Part shown: positions 1-15,100 of the stretch, piece by piece
How positions within the stretch are numbered: position 1 is the stretch's first letter
Layout of the letters: each line of letters opens with the position of its first letter
DNA from: Pelargonium nanum
Lineage: Eukaryota; Streptophyta; Magnoliopsida; Geraniales; Geraniaceae
Reading direction: 5' to 3'
Assembly: GCA_036897485.1 (NCBI GenBank)
Contig: JAYMTF010000002.1
Coordinates: forward strand, 1-64,000
DNA: 64,000 nucleotides
Program-made: the position numbers and the translations under genes
Notes under the pieces: generated by a model
What the model saw: the letters and a program-made list of their open reading frames with translations, nothing else
Database searches by the model: none
What the model was told of the DNA's origin: nothing

Positions 1-3000
1 AGGACACAGATAAAAAAAGTAGGAATTAGGAAGGCAAGTTAGCTTGGACAGCTCTGAACAAAGAGGGAATATAAAAGAAACAGGAATTTAGGGGCCAGCT
101 ATCTAAGAGTATCAGATGTAGGAAAACAAGAAGCATTAAACATACAAAATTTGGAAGTAAAGTTAAACAAATCAAAAAGAAAGCAAGCCTAGCCCTAATA
201 GCAGCTCAACCCCAAAATATAGCTTGATCGGGTACTAAAGAGATTCTAACCCTTGTGTGCCATATATATAAAGATGGATACTTTACCAAACGGACATTGT
301 GCGAAATGTAATGTCTTGAAAATCTTTTGTGCTTTACCTTTGTAGTCTAACTTTCCTAAGAGCTTTTTTATATACTATAAAGTAGGAGCCCTGAAGATTA
401 CTATGAGTTTAAATAAACAAGAGGATTCCTTATTAGATTCAGTTCTCATAAGTAGAATTCAATTTACCGATATAGCTATAAAAAAAGGCTCATTCAACGT
501 AGGATACTTTACGTATTTTCTTTATAACTAGTTCTTAGTCTGGAGTATGCCTTCTGTTTATAATACAAAGCTTTTACTACAAATAAGGTTCGAAACTTAA
601 AATTAAAAATATAAGAATATAGTATCGATATTTCCTTTTCTTGAACAATGAGTTCTAAGGTCCTCATTTAGTAGCTTTATCCGCTATGCAATTACTCAGT
701 TCGAGTAACGTCGTTAGTCTTAATCACGCTACTACTAAACAAAACTACCAGAAATACTGGTTTTACTACTTTTTCTAACCCATTCCTGATCGACTGCTGC
801 GAGTAGTGAAATAGTACTTTCATCCATAGATAATTAATTTCTATTTTTCAATACAATTGCCGCGACTCAAACCTATAGCTTTTAGATTAACACGCTACTT
901 TTTATTACTATTTCTTACACTTCTTCATATTCTTCATATAGGGAGCTCCTTTTATAAATTTGGATTCTTAATCTTTATTATTCTTACTAAATTATTATAA
1001 TTCTAGTGTAAAATACCTATATATTCTCATTCCTATAGATGGAAATACCTTTAAAAAGTGGCCTATTTAGGAATAAGTCTTTAGTCAGGCTTTCAATTTC
1101 TTATCTTCCTTCGTCTAGGCATTCAAAAAGTAACTAGTAATAAAGTTCCTAGAAAAACAAGGACACGTCCTCTCTCAGTTCTAGCTTAGTTGGTGTCTTC
1201 TATAATTATAGGATGAATCTCCAAGGAGTAGTCAAGCCAAAAGAGGTCTTTTACTGGGAATCACAACCCAAAAGGCATAAGAACAAAAACGTAAATAAAA
1301 AATAGAAATTTAACATGAGGGAAAGTAGCACCTACCCGTACTAGACAAGTGTTGTCCTAGAGGCAGGCTATTTATGTACGAGGTTATAGATCTTGCTACA
1401 GCTTACGCCCATTCCCTTTTGCTAAACAAACAAGGAAACCTAATATGAAAAGCACTTCGTAATATTTACTGAGACCCTTCTAAAAGGTTTGTTTTACTTG
1501 TAAGCGGGTGTATAAAATGGACTCGGTACCAAGTTCCTGTAAGTTTATGGGGAAGGTCCAAATACTACCTATTAATTTAATAAGGATTAAATAACTAAGA
1601 AAAAAGGAATAGGGTCTAATTGTTTAATCGTCTTTTAAAGATAAAGAACTCAATATTAAGGCTGCTTTTGTCTACAAGAGCGGAAACAAGTACCTGAGTC
1701 TTGTTGAGATATACTATAAAAGGGCCCTCATTTAACTTTGTCTTAGACGTTGAACTGTGCATCACATTTGGTTTACAAGCACCCGTTAAATATAATAGCA
1801 GGGGTTATGCTACTTCCTACCACATCCTGTTAAACTTATGAGACTACTATATGTAAACAGAATCCATAGGGGTTATTCCTTGCCTATAGGGGCCCTTTGA
1901 TAATACGAAAACGAGTTTTTCTAACCCGGTTAAACCTTTCTCAGGCACTGGCGTTAATTTAAAAAACTTCTTTGTCAGGGCTACCTATTCTATTTAGATG
2001 AAACTGAAGACTATATAAAATAAGACTTGTCTCTCAACTAACATTCTTTACGGGGCGGCGCTTTTTTGTGGTATACAAATCTTCTGTAAACATTTTTTTT
2101 AGTATAGCAGCAAGCTTAGGTAACCAAATGCATTTTTAGGAAGTTAGGGATAATTTACGAAATGAAAGTAATATACTAAACTCTAAAATATAGTGGACCT
2201 TGAAAAAGGCTTTGCCTCTAAGTTAGGATCGTTCTTAAATATAAAGAATTTCGTTTCGCGAATAATAGAATAAGATTCCATAAAAATTTTAAGTCTAAAG
2301 AAGACTTTATTTAAAACGAACGTATAGAGCAGTTAGTTCTTAATTGTAATTCATAGGTTAAATCTAATATTTAAAGAAGTCTCTACCGGATTCAAGTTTA
2401 ACCACTGTCTGGAAACGCTCAAACCAGGGTCTTAATTTGAGTTCTATGCCATAGAAATGCATTTGTCCCTTAGAATTTAAGCTTATTTATATTTATACTG
2501 TGGGATTTTATTACATTCTGAGCTACCTAACTATTAACTCTAGGTTTATCATCAGAAGTTCTTCTTAAGATTTGGATCAAGCAGGCAAAGGTACCTTACC
2601 TTCGGAGCCCCTTTTATCATTCAGAGAGCTCTAATAGTCACTAAGAGGAAAGGCTTCTCAGAATCTATCGTATCTTTGGCTTTATACCACGCTGAGACCA
2701 GCTTCTTATACACTTCAATATTTTGAAAACTTATTTTAGTGGTTTCTTATGCTTCATTTTTGCACTATAAAGTAGAATTTTAGGTAGGCACGCATAGAGC
2801 TTTTAATCAGGCAATGTTTTAGCTTACAAAAGTACTTAGATAAACAAATGACTTCTTCAGTAACCTAGAAAAATAGGATTAAAATTATGCAATCTTTTTT
2901 TAGTGCTTTTATCTATGTTTTGGTTTCTTTATTCTCGAAAAGTCTTTCCTTGGACCCTTTGGGGAGTGCTGGTTTTAATGAAATAGGATTTTTTATGTAT

Positions 3001-6000
3001 ATAATGATTAGTCTTTTTCTTGCTTTAGAGCGTATATTATAGGATAGGGTGCACTACACATATCTAGAACATACTGGATATAAGTATATTAAGATCTAGT
3101 TTCTAGGTATTTTTACAGGTAGTCCTTGGATTTTTCTAGTTAAAAAGATCTAACTATTATATATACTCATTAAAAACAATTCTAATTCTAAAACTTCGTG
3201 GCTACTCATTTCCAAACTCTTACCAAAGATATGAACCAGTTACTAAGTAGCTCATGCGTCAAATACATAATAAATAATAATAAAGCGGGCCTTGTACGCT
3301 ATTGGAGCTATAAGAATTACCCCTATTTTAGACAGGATAAAGAAACTTTTAATTATTATATTTAGTCTTGTCTTTGGTATCACCTATTTTTACACTATAC
3401 CTTAGTGTATAAGGGAGAAATATAGAATCCACTGAAACTCTCGAGTGCCCAAACCCTTATTCATTAATGTATATAGCAAAAATAGAATAAATTCGTTTTT
3501 AGTTATATACAAATATATTGCAACAGGAAGGGCCCCAACTGAAATCTAGTGTGAAATTCCGTATGTACTCATTAACTAAACAAAAGGGAACTTGTTATGT
3601 TTTTCATCTGGTAAGCATATGTAAATTTAGTAAAACGAGGAATATATACTTATGAGACGACTCTCCTATAAATTCCATATACTTCTCTTTTATTGAAATC
3701 TTTCGATTTATCTCTATTATATTATGCAACAAAGTCTTCCATTATGGATGTACTTCATTGGTAGAACATTAACCTGCCTTAAGGGGTCCATTCACTAAAA
3801 CGCTGTATTATTGCTACACCTAGGAACCCCTGGAGAATCTTTTACAACGACGAATTTAAATTCCCTATTAGTAAAAAGAACAGATTAATTTATAAACAAC
3901 GAATAACTTAATACTCTAGGAAAGAACCTTATAGATAGCTTTTGGCATTCCCTAGAGCCCCTCCTCCAGACTTCTGGTAGAATATATATATGTCGCTGGT
4001 TCAAAACTACGGAGTCCCCCATTTACAGAAACTCGAATTAAATTTTTTGCTAAATATTCCTATATGGGTCTCTATAGAATACTATAAGAAGTTTCAATAT
4101 ATTAAATTTTTGATGATTATTATTATACTAATACTAACAGGGATCAAACAAGCATCTTTTATATTATATGAGCCACAACAATTAAATCGATAATATCCAA
4201 AGCTTAAAGTTACTTATTATTTGGGCTAAATATTAGAAAACGTATCTAGGCACCCATATGTATAAATATATCTCATCATTAGTAGAACAATATGTTCTTT
4301 ATAAATACGGTGAATGCTTATTTTTCTAAAGATTTTCACAAAAGAGTTCTATCTTGTTACTTGTACAACGTAAACGTATGGGTCATCTTTATTATATGTT
4401 TAAAGTAAACGGAGTAATAATAAAATATTGTAGGTACAAACAGGAGGAGTAAGCCCTGATTACATACAAGCATCTACCTGGAAATAATTCAGGGAATAAT
4501 TATTTGTAAAAGATATAGTAACAGATATAGATCTCCCTTTTTACTATTATTTTGTTTCATATCCTGGTAATAGAATCAATCTAGGAAATAATAATGATAC
4601 AAAAAATACTTAGAATAAGCTATACTTTAATGGTAGTAAAATCCCTACAAAACTTTATTTTTTAACATAGGTCTTACCTTTATAGATTGAATTTTTAGTT
4701 TTTTCATCATTTTATTTCTTAAACTTTAAATCATAATTGGAAGATTCTAGGGGGGCTTGTGAGCTGCCCTTGTTAATTTATTTTTCTTTAATTCCTTTAA
4801 AGATTGACGTATAATTTCAAATACCTATCCTTCTGGATTTTTATAAGTCCTAGTATATTATTTTAAAATATATAAGTACTAAGCGATAATACCTAAGGCT
4901 CTTTTTAAGGGTCCCGCTTCTTGGGTATTACTACTTCAATTTATTGTAAAAGTAAAACAAGAGGGCCCCTATTGGATTAAAATGAGATAAAATAGAGACT
5001 CAGGTGAGGGTAAAATAGAACATTTTTCTTTGATATCTAACGAAATAGGCATAGCATTCGTACCCTTCGAAACAAATAAAGAAACGTGTTGACATGAATC
5101 AATTCTAATACTTTTGATGTGGAATCTATGGCTATAAGCGACCCTTTCTGCAACCAAGAGTAACAACCTAACTAAATTTTTTGTCTTGTTCCAAAATTAC
5201 GGAGAAGGGTCCTGCAAAACTCTGAATAAAGCCATGGTATCTTGTGGTTGTACTAAATTTATATAAGTTTTTTTTACAGGATTGCAATAGAGTGGGGCTT
5301 CTCTCATATAGTTGGTAAAGGGAACCCTTTAATTCCTATTATTAATTCAGTTTTCAAGAATGCTTTACCAATATTTAGGGGGGGGTTATAAGAATATATA
5401 ATTTGAAAGAGTAAAAGGTCTCCTAGTTAAAGTTAAAACTACAAAAAAGTATTTAGATTCAAAAGATTTACTTCGATATGCTATGGAATGCGATATAAGA
5501 TTTTTTCCTAACAAAAAAAGACTTAACGACTTGTATATCAATATCAGGGTTTTCTACTACTTTATCATGCATACGGAACAGCTTCTTTATATTTTTAGAG
5601 TATGGTATTATGTATTTCTCTGTATTGTAATAACTTCGTAGTCAAAAAATTAGCAATAAAGCGCATAAAATCACAAGAATTTGAATGAACTCCTAATATT
5701 ATTATGAAAGCGTAGTACGAAGTTAATGGAACGGGTTATATTTGAAAAGGCGATCTCACGCTTTTTCTGTTTTGTGTAAAGAAAAGACTTAAGTTTTTTA
5801 TAGCAAAGGGGGGTCAAGGAAATATTTATAGTGTATCAAATTAGCTGTAAAATAAAGTGCTCAAGCACACGCCTTCAAAACAAAAATAGAATGTGAAGTT
5901 CGAATCTTGATTGCGATAATATGCCTCAAAAGCACTCTATTCCTTGCGTAAACTAGAGTTTAAAACCTTCTTTGTGATTGAAGATAAGTTTTTTCATTCT

Positions 6001-6074
6001 ACAACTCAACTAAAAATGCATTCAGTTTCTTCTTCCGCAAATCCTAAGATAGCATAACTCAATAAAGTTCTATT
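1..6074. other. intergenic DNA, no gene recognised
   Basis: AT-rich non-coding sequence with stops in all six frames; open frames reach only about 65 codons, as expected by chance. The first 250 bases are rich in A and G on the plus strand, like the tract at 38.1-38.58 kb. Four GGGCCC palindromes lie here (1,722; 1,890; 3,530; 4,963). I see no exon of a standard plant mitochondrial gene, no rRNA segment and no group II intron domain V. Confidence 0.6.
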
Positions 6075-6147
6075 TAGCGGGGGTAGGACTTGAACCTACG
6101 TTTTGAGATCATGAGCCTGATGAGTTGACCATCTACTCTACCCCGCG
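6075..6147 (-). tRNA. trnfM: tRNA-fMet (CAU), plant mitochondrial type
   Basis: Initiator tRNA used to start mitochondrial translation. On the minus strand the sequence opens GCGGGGTAGAG and carries the native plant mitochondrial trnfM core with TCAACTCATCAGGCTCATGA, so the anticodon is CAU. The T-arm is GTAGG TTCAAGT CCTAC, fully paired, and the 3' acceptor strand CCCCGC pairs with the 5' GCGGGG. As in the family, the first base does not pair with its partner. Oddity: the anticodon stem TCAGG faces TCTCA where the usual form has CCTGA, giving one C-C mismatch and one G-T pair, and the D-arm also differs from the usual sequence. It may still be functional, or be an early pseudogene. No neighbouring gene lies within several kilobases. 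Confidence 0.85.
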
Positions 6148-9100
6148 ACCATAATCTAAAATAAAATATGTAATTCTTTAGCTAAATTACTGAATAATAA
6201 AATTTTCCTTTCTTTAAGTGATTTTACTTATTCGGAAATTAAGAAAAGAGTATTTATTTTTATACTATTGACTCTTTTATAATATAAACGGAGTCCTAAA
6301 CAAAATAAAGACCCACTTAAGCTCATAAGTAAGATCTTTTATATTCTCTATCTACACGATTTCATTTCCATTGAATATAGGTTCAAAAAAGCATTACATA
6401 TATAATATAAAGAGGCACTCATTCTGTATCCTTTACTCGGAAGAAATAAAGCGAATTAACGCATCCAAAGGATTCGACTCAAGTACAAAGTCTTATTTAA
6501 GCCGTTTAAGCTAGAGTTTTTTGAGACATTTCCTTATAAATTACAGTAAGCTTAACAGCACGGAGTTCGCAATCAGCATCAGAAAGGTCTTGGTCATAAG
6601 CTCTTGTTAGCTATTTAAAAATAGAAGTGGCGTGCAGGTGTTCTAACTAGGCATTCCCTCCCCTCCTTCTGGTCAGTTTAAAAAGATTGGGTATATTAAG
6701 GTGGATACCTATATAAAGTTCTAAGAATTATCTATATTCTCAATAAAATGATAATAGTCAAATCTTTCTCTATTTAACTAAAGGGAGTTCAACCTGAGTT
6801 AAGAGTTTCCTTAATTATTGTTTAATAAAAATCACAACCTGCTCTTGTAGGCCTATAATATAATAAAAGAGGGTCTCCTACGGAATATCAATACACGAAA
6901 ACTGAAATTAAGTATAAAAGCTAGCTTATGGCGTATGGACTTATATAACTTATATAGAAGTAATAAAAAAGAGACAAAACCGATATAATAAAAGAGAATC
7001 CTCACTTTAAACCTATACGAAGTGTTAGCTTTAACTAATTACAAGAATTCTTCAGCCTTCTTATACGCAAGCTCCTAGTAACTAATTCTCTATAAAGGGT
7101 CCTCTTGACTTACTTTATTCCCCTCCTCTTTGGATACTTTTTAGGGACTTTCTCAGCCAATTTTCAGTTTCGTTGAAAGCTTTATATGAAATACAGGCTT
7201 TTCGGTTTGTCACATATGAGCTTACCAGGTATCTTTAAGGAGAGATTTTGATCTCAGTAAGTCTTTTATAAAAAGTTATAGTGAGGACTGCATTAGCAGT
7301 GAGAGTATTTAGGTATTTGTGTGCTGCTCTTTATTCGTGGTGTAATGGCGTGTGTTTTTCTGGGAGTATAAAGACTTTTTCTTTAATGAATTTTTTACGA
7401 GATGAAGAGATTTCCTATTTATAGTTGACGGGTTGTCCTAAAGTTTTTATGAGTACTTCAGTAAGTAAATAAAGGACAAGTTAGTAATGAAAAGATAAGG
7501 AGTACTTAATTCGTAGACTATATATGCATATATATGCGTAGTGAATAACAGGGATTGTTCAAAATAAGTTCATTTTACTATCCTTTTCTAATATGTAAGC
7601 TTAGTGAGGTAAAAATTACAGAGGTATACTTCCCCGACCGTAGTACTCGCGTTTCTTAACTAAATAAAGTCAAAAAAGTCAAAATTCTTGTTATTTTAAG
7701 CTTGCACTTCTCGTCGGTATACATTTAATTTAAAGGGAGCTCCCTCAAAATTCCGGTCCTTTTAAGGTACTTGCTTTTCATTCAAGAAGCAAAGGGGAGG
7801 AAGTACATATAGAAGGTTTGCCCATCTCTTTTGTAAACTGGTACTATATTCTATATAGCATCTCTCCCAAATGAAAAGTCCTAGTAGCACAAGGCAGTAT
7901 AATAATTAAGGTATAGACAAGAGAAACATATCAAAGAAATTCGGTGCAAGACAAAACCCGAGCTTTTTTTTCTTGATAGACCTTAAATAATGTTTAAGAG
8001 TAGAGTAATGGGGATCTAATAGAGAGATACTTTATTTGTTTAGTATACCTTTAGCTTATAAATGAGAAATCGACTTTCAGCTCGCCTTTGTGTCTTTTGA
8101 AAATACCTATTAATCTAGAAAAACTATATCCTAGCTAGTTTAGGTATAAGAAACAAAGAGTAAAGAAAACGGGTAAATATTGAAAAATTACGCAACTCCT
8201 AATTAGCGCACTGCTTAAACAATCTAGAATAAGTAAGCTTTCTATGTACTAATACTCACAATAGGTTAGTCAAGGGCTCCTTAGTATCTACTGGGTTTAG
8301 TAGAGTTATACAATATTTCCGTAAGCGCTTTGCTGGAAAGCTATTCCGAGTTTAACCTATTTTCAGGAATTTACTTAGTAAAGTAAACAAGGAATCTCAT
8401 ATACCACTAAACTAAGAGCACAAGGACCCTACTGCTTTATAAAAACAAGTTTCACCCAATATCATGCCTCAAATTCTCGATTCTGGACTGCTTTTAGTAC
8501 CCGCACAAGTGCTTGTCGAAAAAGCAATTACAAAAAGGTATAACCTTTAACTAATCAATTTAGGCCTGAAGAATTTCTTTAGAATACCACGTAAAAGCGG
8601 GAGTCCCCATTAGATGCTACCCAGTAAAAAAAATGAAAAAGATTTTCTAAACTTCTTAGTACAGGATTTCCATAAAATTGTCAGTCTCATACTAAGCTAT
8701 TTTCCATTGCTAAAGAAGGTTTGTTCGAAACTGCATATCATTTCTAACTAGCACACCCCTTACAACAAAAAGTAGCCAGAATATCCTTAATTAGATTAGG
8801 CATTCATTTTTATTAAAAAAGTTTTAAAACACCCCCTTGTAAACAAGTAGAACTCACTATTATAGGTACCCCGACAACCATTAAAGACCTCGAGTAATTT
8901 AGTAAAGTAACTCTAATTATAATCTTAATTATCTTGAAAAAGGACATACAATTAACAACCACAGCGTAGGTTCGAACCTAATAACTAATATAAAGTCTGG
9001 AATATCAGAGATTTAATTCTCCTTCTTAGTTCTTTAAAAGATAGAGCACGTTTTTGTATTGTTTAGTGGGGAACAGAAAAGGGTTAGCGCCACTATGCTA

Positions 9101-12100
9101 AGTTATCGGAGAAAGTCAAGCCAGTAATTTCTAGGACAAAAATTCTACCTAACCCCAAAGATAATATAAGCTTTTTTAGTGAAGGTATTCGTCTAAGAAG
9201 CCTTTTAGCTATTCCCCTCATTGAGTCAGAAAGACGGGTGCATTCTTTATGCCTTAGAGATATCTCTAGTTAAAAACTATTTGTTAATATAGAGTCCCTT
9301 AGGTTTTGTAAATTTTAAAGAATCTGGATGCCCTAATTTCTGTGGAGTTTAGCCTTTGTCTAAAATGAGAAGCTAAAGGGATCTCAAATTCTAGGTTCCT
9401 CTAATATGATTTAAAGCATTCTAATCTTAATATTCTTTTTATTTTATAAAGATTTTTGGGTTCTTTATAATGTGTTACTTAATTATTATCTATTTAGTAT
9501 CTTTTTAAGGTTGTGTAATCCCAGATGCTAGTTCATTTTTTAATAGTTTTGTGCCTATAATTTAGAAATAAAGGTTAGGATTTACTAAGCAATTCAAAAA
9601 GCTAGTAACAGGTGCGAGCCTACGACAAAAAAACTCCCGTGTACCTGTTATTAGAAATTACTAACTTTTCAAGCTAGAAGCAAAAAAGTATATCCTTATA
9701 TAAATGACTTTATGTGGATTCAATTGCTTTAGAGTGATTATCAGTAAAAAAATAACGTATTCTTGTACCTCATATCCAAAAAAAGTAAGACAATCAATCA
9801 TATCTAAGCTAAATCTAGTCCTAATACCAAGCTAACAACTCACTTAACTTACACACAGTTGTGCTCGAGCCCTTACTAGGCTCTTTTTAGTTAATAAAGT
9901 AAACAATAAAGAACTTAATTAGGTACAGTTACTATAGAAATACGGAAATAAGAATTAACCAATCTTTTATTATAAAATTTCGTATTAATTTGTGTTATAC
10001 TACCCTACCTTCGTAGGCGCTAAGAGTATACTGGGTTTCTTTACTTGTGATGTATATAAGGGGAAAATCTCTCTTTAAATGCTTATAAACTTCCTATCGG
10101 CTTACCAGAGATAATACTAACCCAAATTCCAAGTCCCACTATAAGGGCATAAGCCTACAAAATTCCATAGAAACCCAATTTCAAGTCTTCTAAGCTCAGG
10201 AATTAAGAAAATAGCATTTAATATAACAAAGCAAGAAATCTAAGCAGTATATAAAGTCCTGAGAAAGCATATCAAAAACCCGGTAATTTAATGAAAAGGA
10301 GCTTGGCTAAGTTTCTTTCGTCTTTTTTTAATTCCACCAGTAATCGCAGCGTCATAAAACCAAGTATTTTTTATAACTACGTCCGTAAAACCCTCATTTT
10401 ATAGTACTGGTTAGTTAAAGCAATGAAAAGGCCACTCAGTATCGAACCTTGAAATCTATAAGTCAGGAATACCCAACGCTTATTGTCCACTACAACTTTA
10501 CTTAGTCTTTGTTAAGCAAGCATAAAAAGAATAAAAGTCCATAAAGTTTTCAGTAGAAACTAAAATATATTTTACTTTATTTGTAAAATAGTTTAAGGTA
10601 GAGAACCCCATTACTAGAAGTAATTTTAACAAACTTTTACTAAAAATGAGGAAAACTAAGCAAGCTTGGGGTACAGTTTTAAATATTTATGTTGATTTAT
10701 AGATTAGGAGTAAAACAATTCTGTTTCTGGAAAAGATAGGACTCGTTTTCCTATCAGCCCCTTTTTTACCTTTTATAAACAACTCAGTCGTCTATATTAC
10801 TTTCTTCTTTATTTATAAAAGGTGGGGGTATGCCTCTCAAAATTTGTAATTTCACAACAGGTATAAGTATCGTAAGAAAGTAAACCTAAGTTTTTTCAGT
10901 TTCTTATGATGCCGATCCGTGCGCCGGTAGGTAGGACTCCCCATTAGCATTTCTTAAACTATGAAATCTAGTAGAAACTTAATATATATTATCAAGGGTT
11001 TCCGTAAAAGCAAGAATAATTGAGTTATAGAATTGTTGAGTGCCTTGACGACTTTTTGACCTCTGCCCTGTAGCTGGTGAAAACTGCTTGGTAGAATATC
11101 TAGGAATTTTTAACTTATATCACTATAAAAGTAAGTCTAGTAACACCGCAGCAAAGGACTAACGGGGACTTCGAACAGTTAATCTTCAATATGAGTTCCC
11201 TATGTTATGCTTGAAATTGAAATTTATTACTTAACGAGCTTCTTACTCATAAAACACGGGTAACCCACGCCGCAGCACACTAGGGCTTTGAGAATTTCCA
11301 CTATAAAAAAGCAAGAGCTTAAAAGAAAAATTACCTCTGAAACTCCTACTACCAAGTGACTTGTGTATACTTAAATTTGCCTTTATTAGAAATAACACTT
11401 TACTTGACCAATTGAACTTTTTCTAGTGATTATACTAATTAGATTAAAACCAGGTCAATGCAAAGCCGGCTTTTTTATGTTTTTATGTCCAGTATATTTC
11501 TTTATTGTTTTATTTGCTAAACTCTCCACGGGACTACCACTTGCGTGCGAGTATTATATATTATAGTATCAGTTTCATTAGACGACTATACCATTCATTA
11601 AGAAAAGGAACTTTAGCACCTTAGCCTACTAGGCAGTAAAACCTCTCGTAACTACTATTATATGTCATTGAAACTATGGGCGGGGCCCTTCCCTTTTCGG
11701 TGTGATGTTATCCTGTTTTTTTACAAAATCCGTTTTGAGTAGAACCCAGTAAATTCCACTAGGGATAGTAAGGCTATATATAGGCCTTAGTATAATCGGT
11801 ACACTTGCTCTTTCATTTGATTTCATATCACAAAGTTGTAACATAATCAGTAGATATACCAAGAGAATCTCGATATAAATGTTGAGGGTTCGAAACGCCG
11901 ATTAGGGGTCACTAAAGTTTATATAAGAGCTTAATTTGTAAAAAAAGTCAGTCCTTGTGTGGAAGGCCTAATATCTATAAGAAGTTACAAGTATATCCTC
12001 ACTGCATACTTATATAAGTATTTTCCCTTTGGTCCCCAAAAGTACTACTCAGAACTCTGTAATGAAAAATTTCTAGATAAATATCAAAGTAGCCTAAAAC

Positions 12101-15100
12101 GCTTTATTAATTTACTGATAACCCCAAACAAAACCTATTCTACAAAATCCCTATCCTATAAAGAAGCTCTTTTATTAAGTAAATAAAAAGTAACTCCAGG
12201 CTTTCCTGGGTGTAAAAAAACTGTTAGGCTCTTTAGCGTGCTCTTACCTTATTTCTGAAGACTCCTTTTCTTTTTTAGCTCCGCTTTTATTATACTCGAG
12301 CTGTTTACTAAGCAAATGCTAGTTTTTGCGCTTTTGGCAGGTATATATATGAAGTGTTACTTGAGGGGGACCGCGGCTATAGGGAATCCCCTAAAAGGGG
12401 TTACTAAAGAATTATATTATAGAAAATTCTTGAGAGTACTCCTAAATTATGACCACATTTGAAAGAACGAGACTTAGCACTTAGAAATAAAGCAACACCT
12501 GCCATCTGTGCCTTTGCGGGGGCTTTAGATCTATATAACTGCCCGAAACATTTTTGTTACTAATAGATAAAGAAAATTGCCCCTTTTTTATATTAGATTC
12601 TGGTTATTTTCCTTATAATGAGGAGTCTCTTAGCTCTCCCAAGCTGACTGTTGTTCTTGTTTTTACAGAAAACCTAAATTCCAGGCTTCTAAGAAAGCTT
12701 AGTTAATCTATCTACGGTACTGCTACTAAAGTTAGACTTTTAAATGGCTTATACTCAAACCAAAAGAGCTCCTCTGCTCCATATAAATAGTGCCTGAAAC
12801 GGTTTGAATGTTCCTCGTACTTTGACTCACTTTTACACTTGGGCCTTCGGTTTTACCAGGTATTTCTACTTGAATATCTAGATTATGTGAAACACGGGAA
12901 TTTTTCTACAAAAAAGTAAATTATTATATTGTCTTAAATCACCTCTTACTGGAGGCTGGGCCCCTTACAACTAAATGGTACACGGTAGGATTACCTAAGT
13001 TTCTTATATGTGATACCCCCAATATAACTAAGTAATAATAGCGCAAACAGTAGTACCGAGTTACACGAGTAGATTCTTTTACTAACTCAGTAAACAACAA
13101 GGCAATAAAGCACTTGTTGTTTTGTGTTGGAGTTATAGTTTCCTTAAACTCTAGAAGTGAGTAATACAGGTAATAAAAAAGCCCAAGGTGAAGCAGTAAG
13201 CCCTAACAAGATACAATAACTGAAGGAATCTCTTACTAAAGTATTAAGGAATAGGCACTCCAGGAATTCGAACTTACTTCTCACAGCTCCAGTAAGCAGC
13301 CTTTTTCCATAGGAATTGTTGAGAAATTGCCTAAAGTTTTGCAGTCTATAAAGTTTAAAAAGGGTCCTCTTCCGCAGATTGTGTATATTAAAATTCTTAG
13401 AGGAAGTTTTTTGCAAGTTCGAACTAAATAAGGAGAGTCTTTTTCTGGCAAGGCAGCCCTTTAAACGTTATTTTCCCACTTTAGAATTTACAGAATAAAA
13501 CATAGTTAGAATATTTTCAGATCTCGAAATATAGGAGTAATAGGTGATTAATTTTCTACTTGTATAGAGCTCGGGACTTAACCCAAGATCAAAGGAGGAA
13601 GCTCTGTGTTGTTGACAGAGGTTCTTATTCGAACTTACCCTAACTAAAAGTAGTTTGTACGGAAAACTTATAAGGGCAGCCTTTATTCTTAAAAAAGAAT
13701 GAATATTTCTTATATTAGATATTATTTCCCCGGTTTCATTTATGTTTCCCCAGAGTTGCCCTTTTACAATTGAATAAATTAATAAACCAAAAAGTATTTC
13801 TATCTTTCTCATTCACTAACTAAGACTTTTAGCAAAAGGTTCAAAAGGATCGCTTATATAGAAAGCTCCCTTAAAAGTTACATCTTGTCTCGAGCTAAAG
13901 AGTATATAGAGTAAATTAAGGTAAAGTCTGCCGAGTAAAATCGAGAATCTTAACCGCGCGGGGCCCTTTTATGCGTACTCGAAAGTCTTATTGAGGACTC
14001 TATTTTGCATGGTAAAGCGCGTAAGACTTTGACAGATGTTACATAGTTAAGAATCCTTTTCGTAACCCTGTAAATGCTCTCACTAATCATTATTCACCTT
14101 AGCATGATATCCTTAATAAATCTAGATTCCTCTAGCTGTAATCCCTGTTTGTTTATATTAGTTCTCGGAATTTTTTTACTTCTAAGTTTGTTAGAGCTTT
14201 AAGAATAAAAGATATGGGTTCCTCATCTCACTCCTACTTCAAGGGTTTACCTTACTTAAAGCATGTCATGATGCCTAGCCTTTTAGAGCTAGACATTAAC
14301 TTATGAATTACAGACAAAAAGGTATCTCCACTTACTAAACTACTTTACTTTGTAGAGCCCCCTTTATATTAGGCTATCCCGGGTGTTCCTAGTTTCATTT
14401 ATACCTTCTGTTTTACGATCCAGTTTTAGCAGCAGTCACGAAAATGCTTAATATTAGTTTACTAAGGACTTGGGAAATGCCTCAAAGATTGTAGGAACGA
14501 ACCCGGCATAGAAAAGCTTAAGTCTAATCAAAGAGTTTTGCCAGGAAATTCATTAACACTTAACCTTCAGGATAGGCACCTACTCGCAGAATTTTATTTA
14601 AAATGGGTATCCCGTATTAAGTTAGAGTTCTTAGTATATCAGTAGTATGGTAATAAGTTAAAAAACTCTTAGTTACAAAAAGGATGCTTAAAACTCAAGT
14701 AAGATTTAGATTACAAGCGCTTGTTGTGTTACATTAAAGTAAAAATTGCATTGTTATTCCTTTAAGTAAGATGATGGGTGTGCTAGGTTTTCTTCTTTAT
14801 AAAGATTAGTTTATCAATTCCTTTAGAACGAGGTCTCTCCTAAGAGTTGTCTTGGAGGAAAGTCAAAAGGTTAAAGCTCTATACCTGCCAACTAAGTCTT
14901 TCCGTAGGGGTATCTCTCTTCTTTCGTTACTGAAGGATAATAGCTACAACTACTTCACTGAAAACTCTAAATTTGCTAAGCACAAAAAAGCACTCTTGTC
15001 AATACTTTATCTATAAAGTAAAAGTAATCCGCAGAATATTCAGGGATTGTTCCATTCATGATTGTAGTATCTTGTAGTTTTTATTCTAGTTGAGTCGATT

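Noticed and set aside
11959-12186. 75-codon plus-strand frame rich in Tyr and Lys
   Set aside because: Starts with GTG, no motif, and length is within chance range; thought of a linear-plasmid polymerase fragment but no conserved motif is present.
13468-13812. 114-codon minus-strand frame, the longest after the two chimeric ORFs
   Set aside because: No family resemblance, scattered composition, and a rough estimate of stop frequency predicts about one or two frames of this length by chance.
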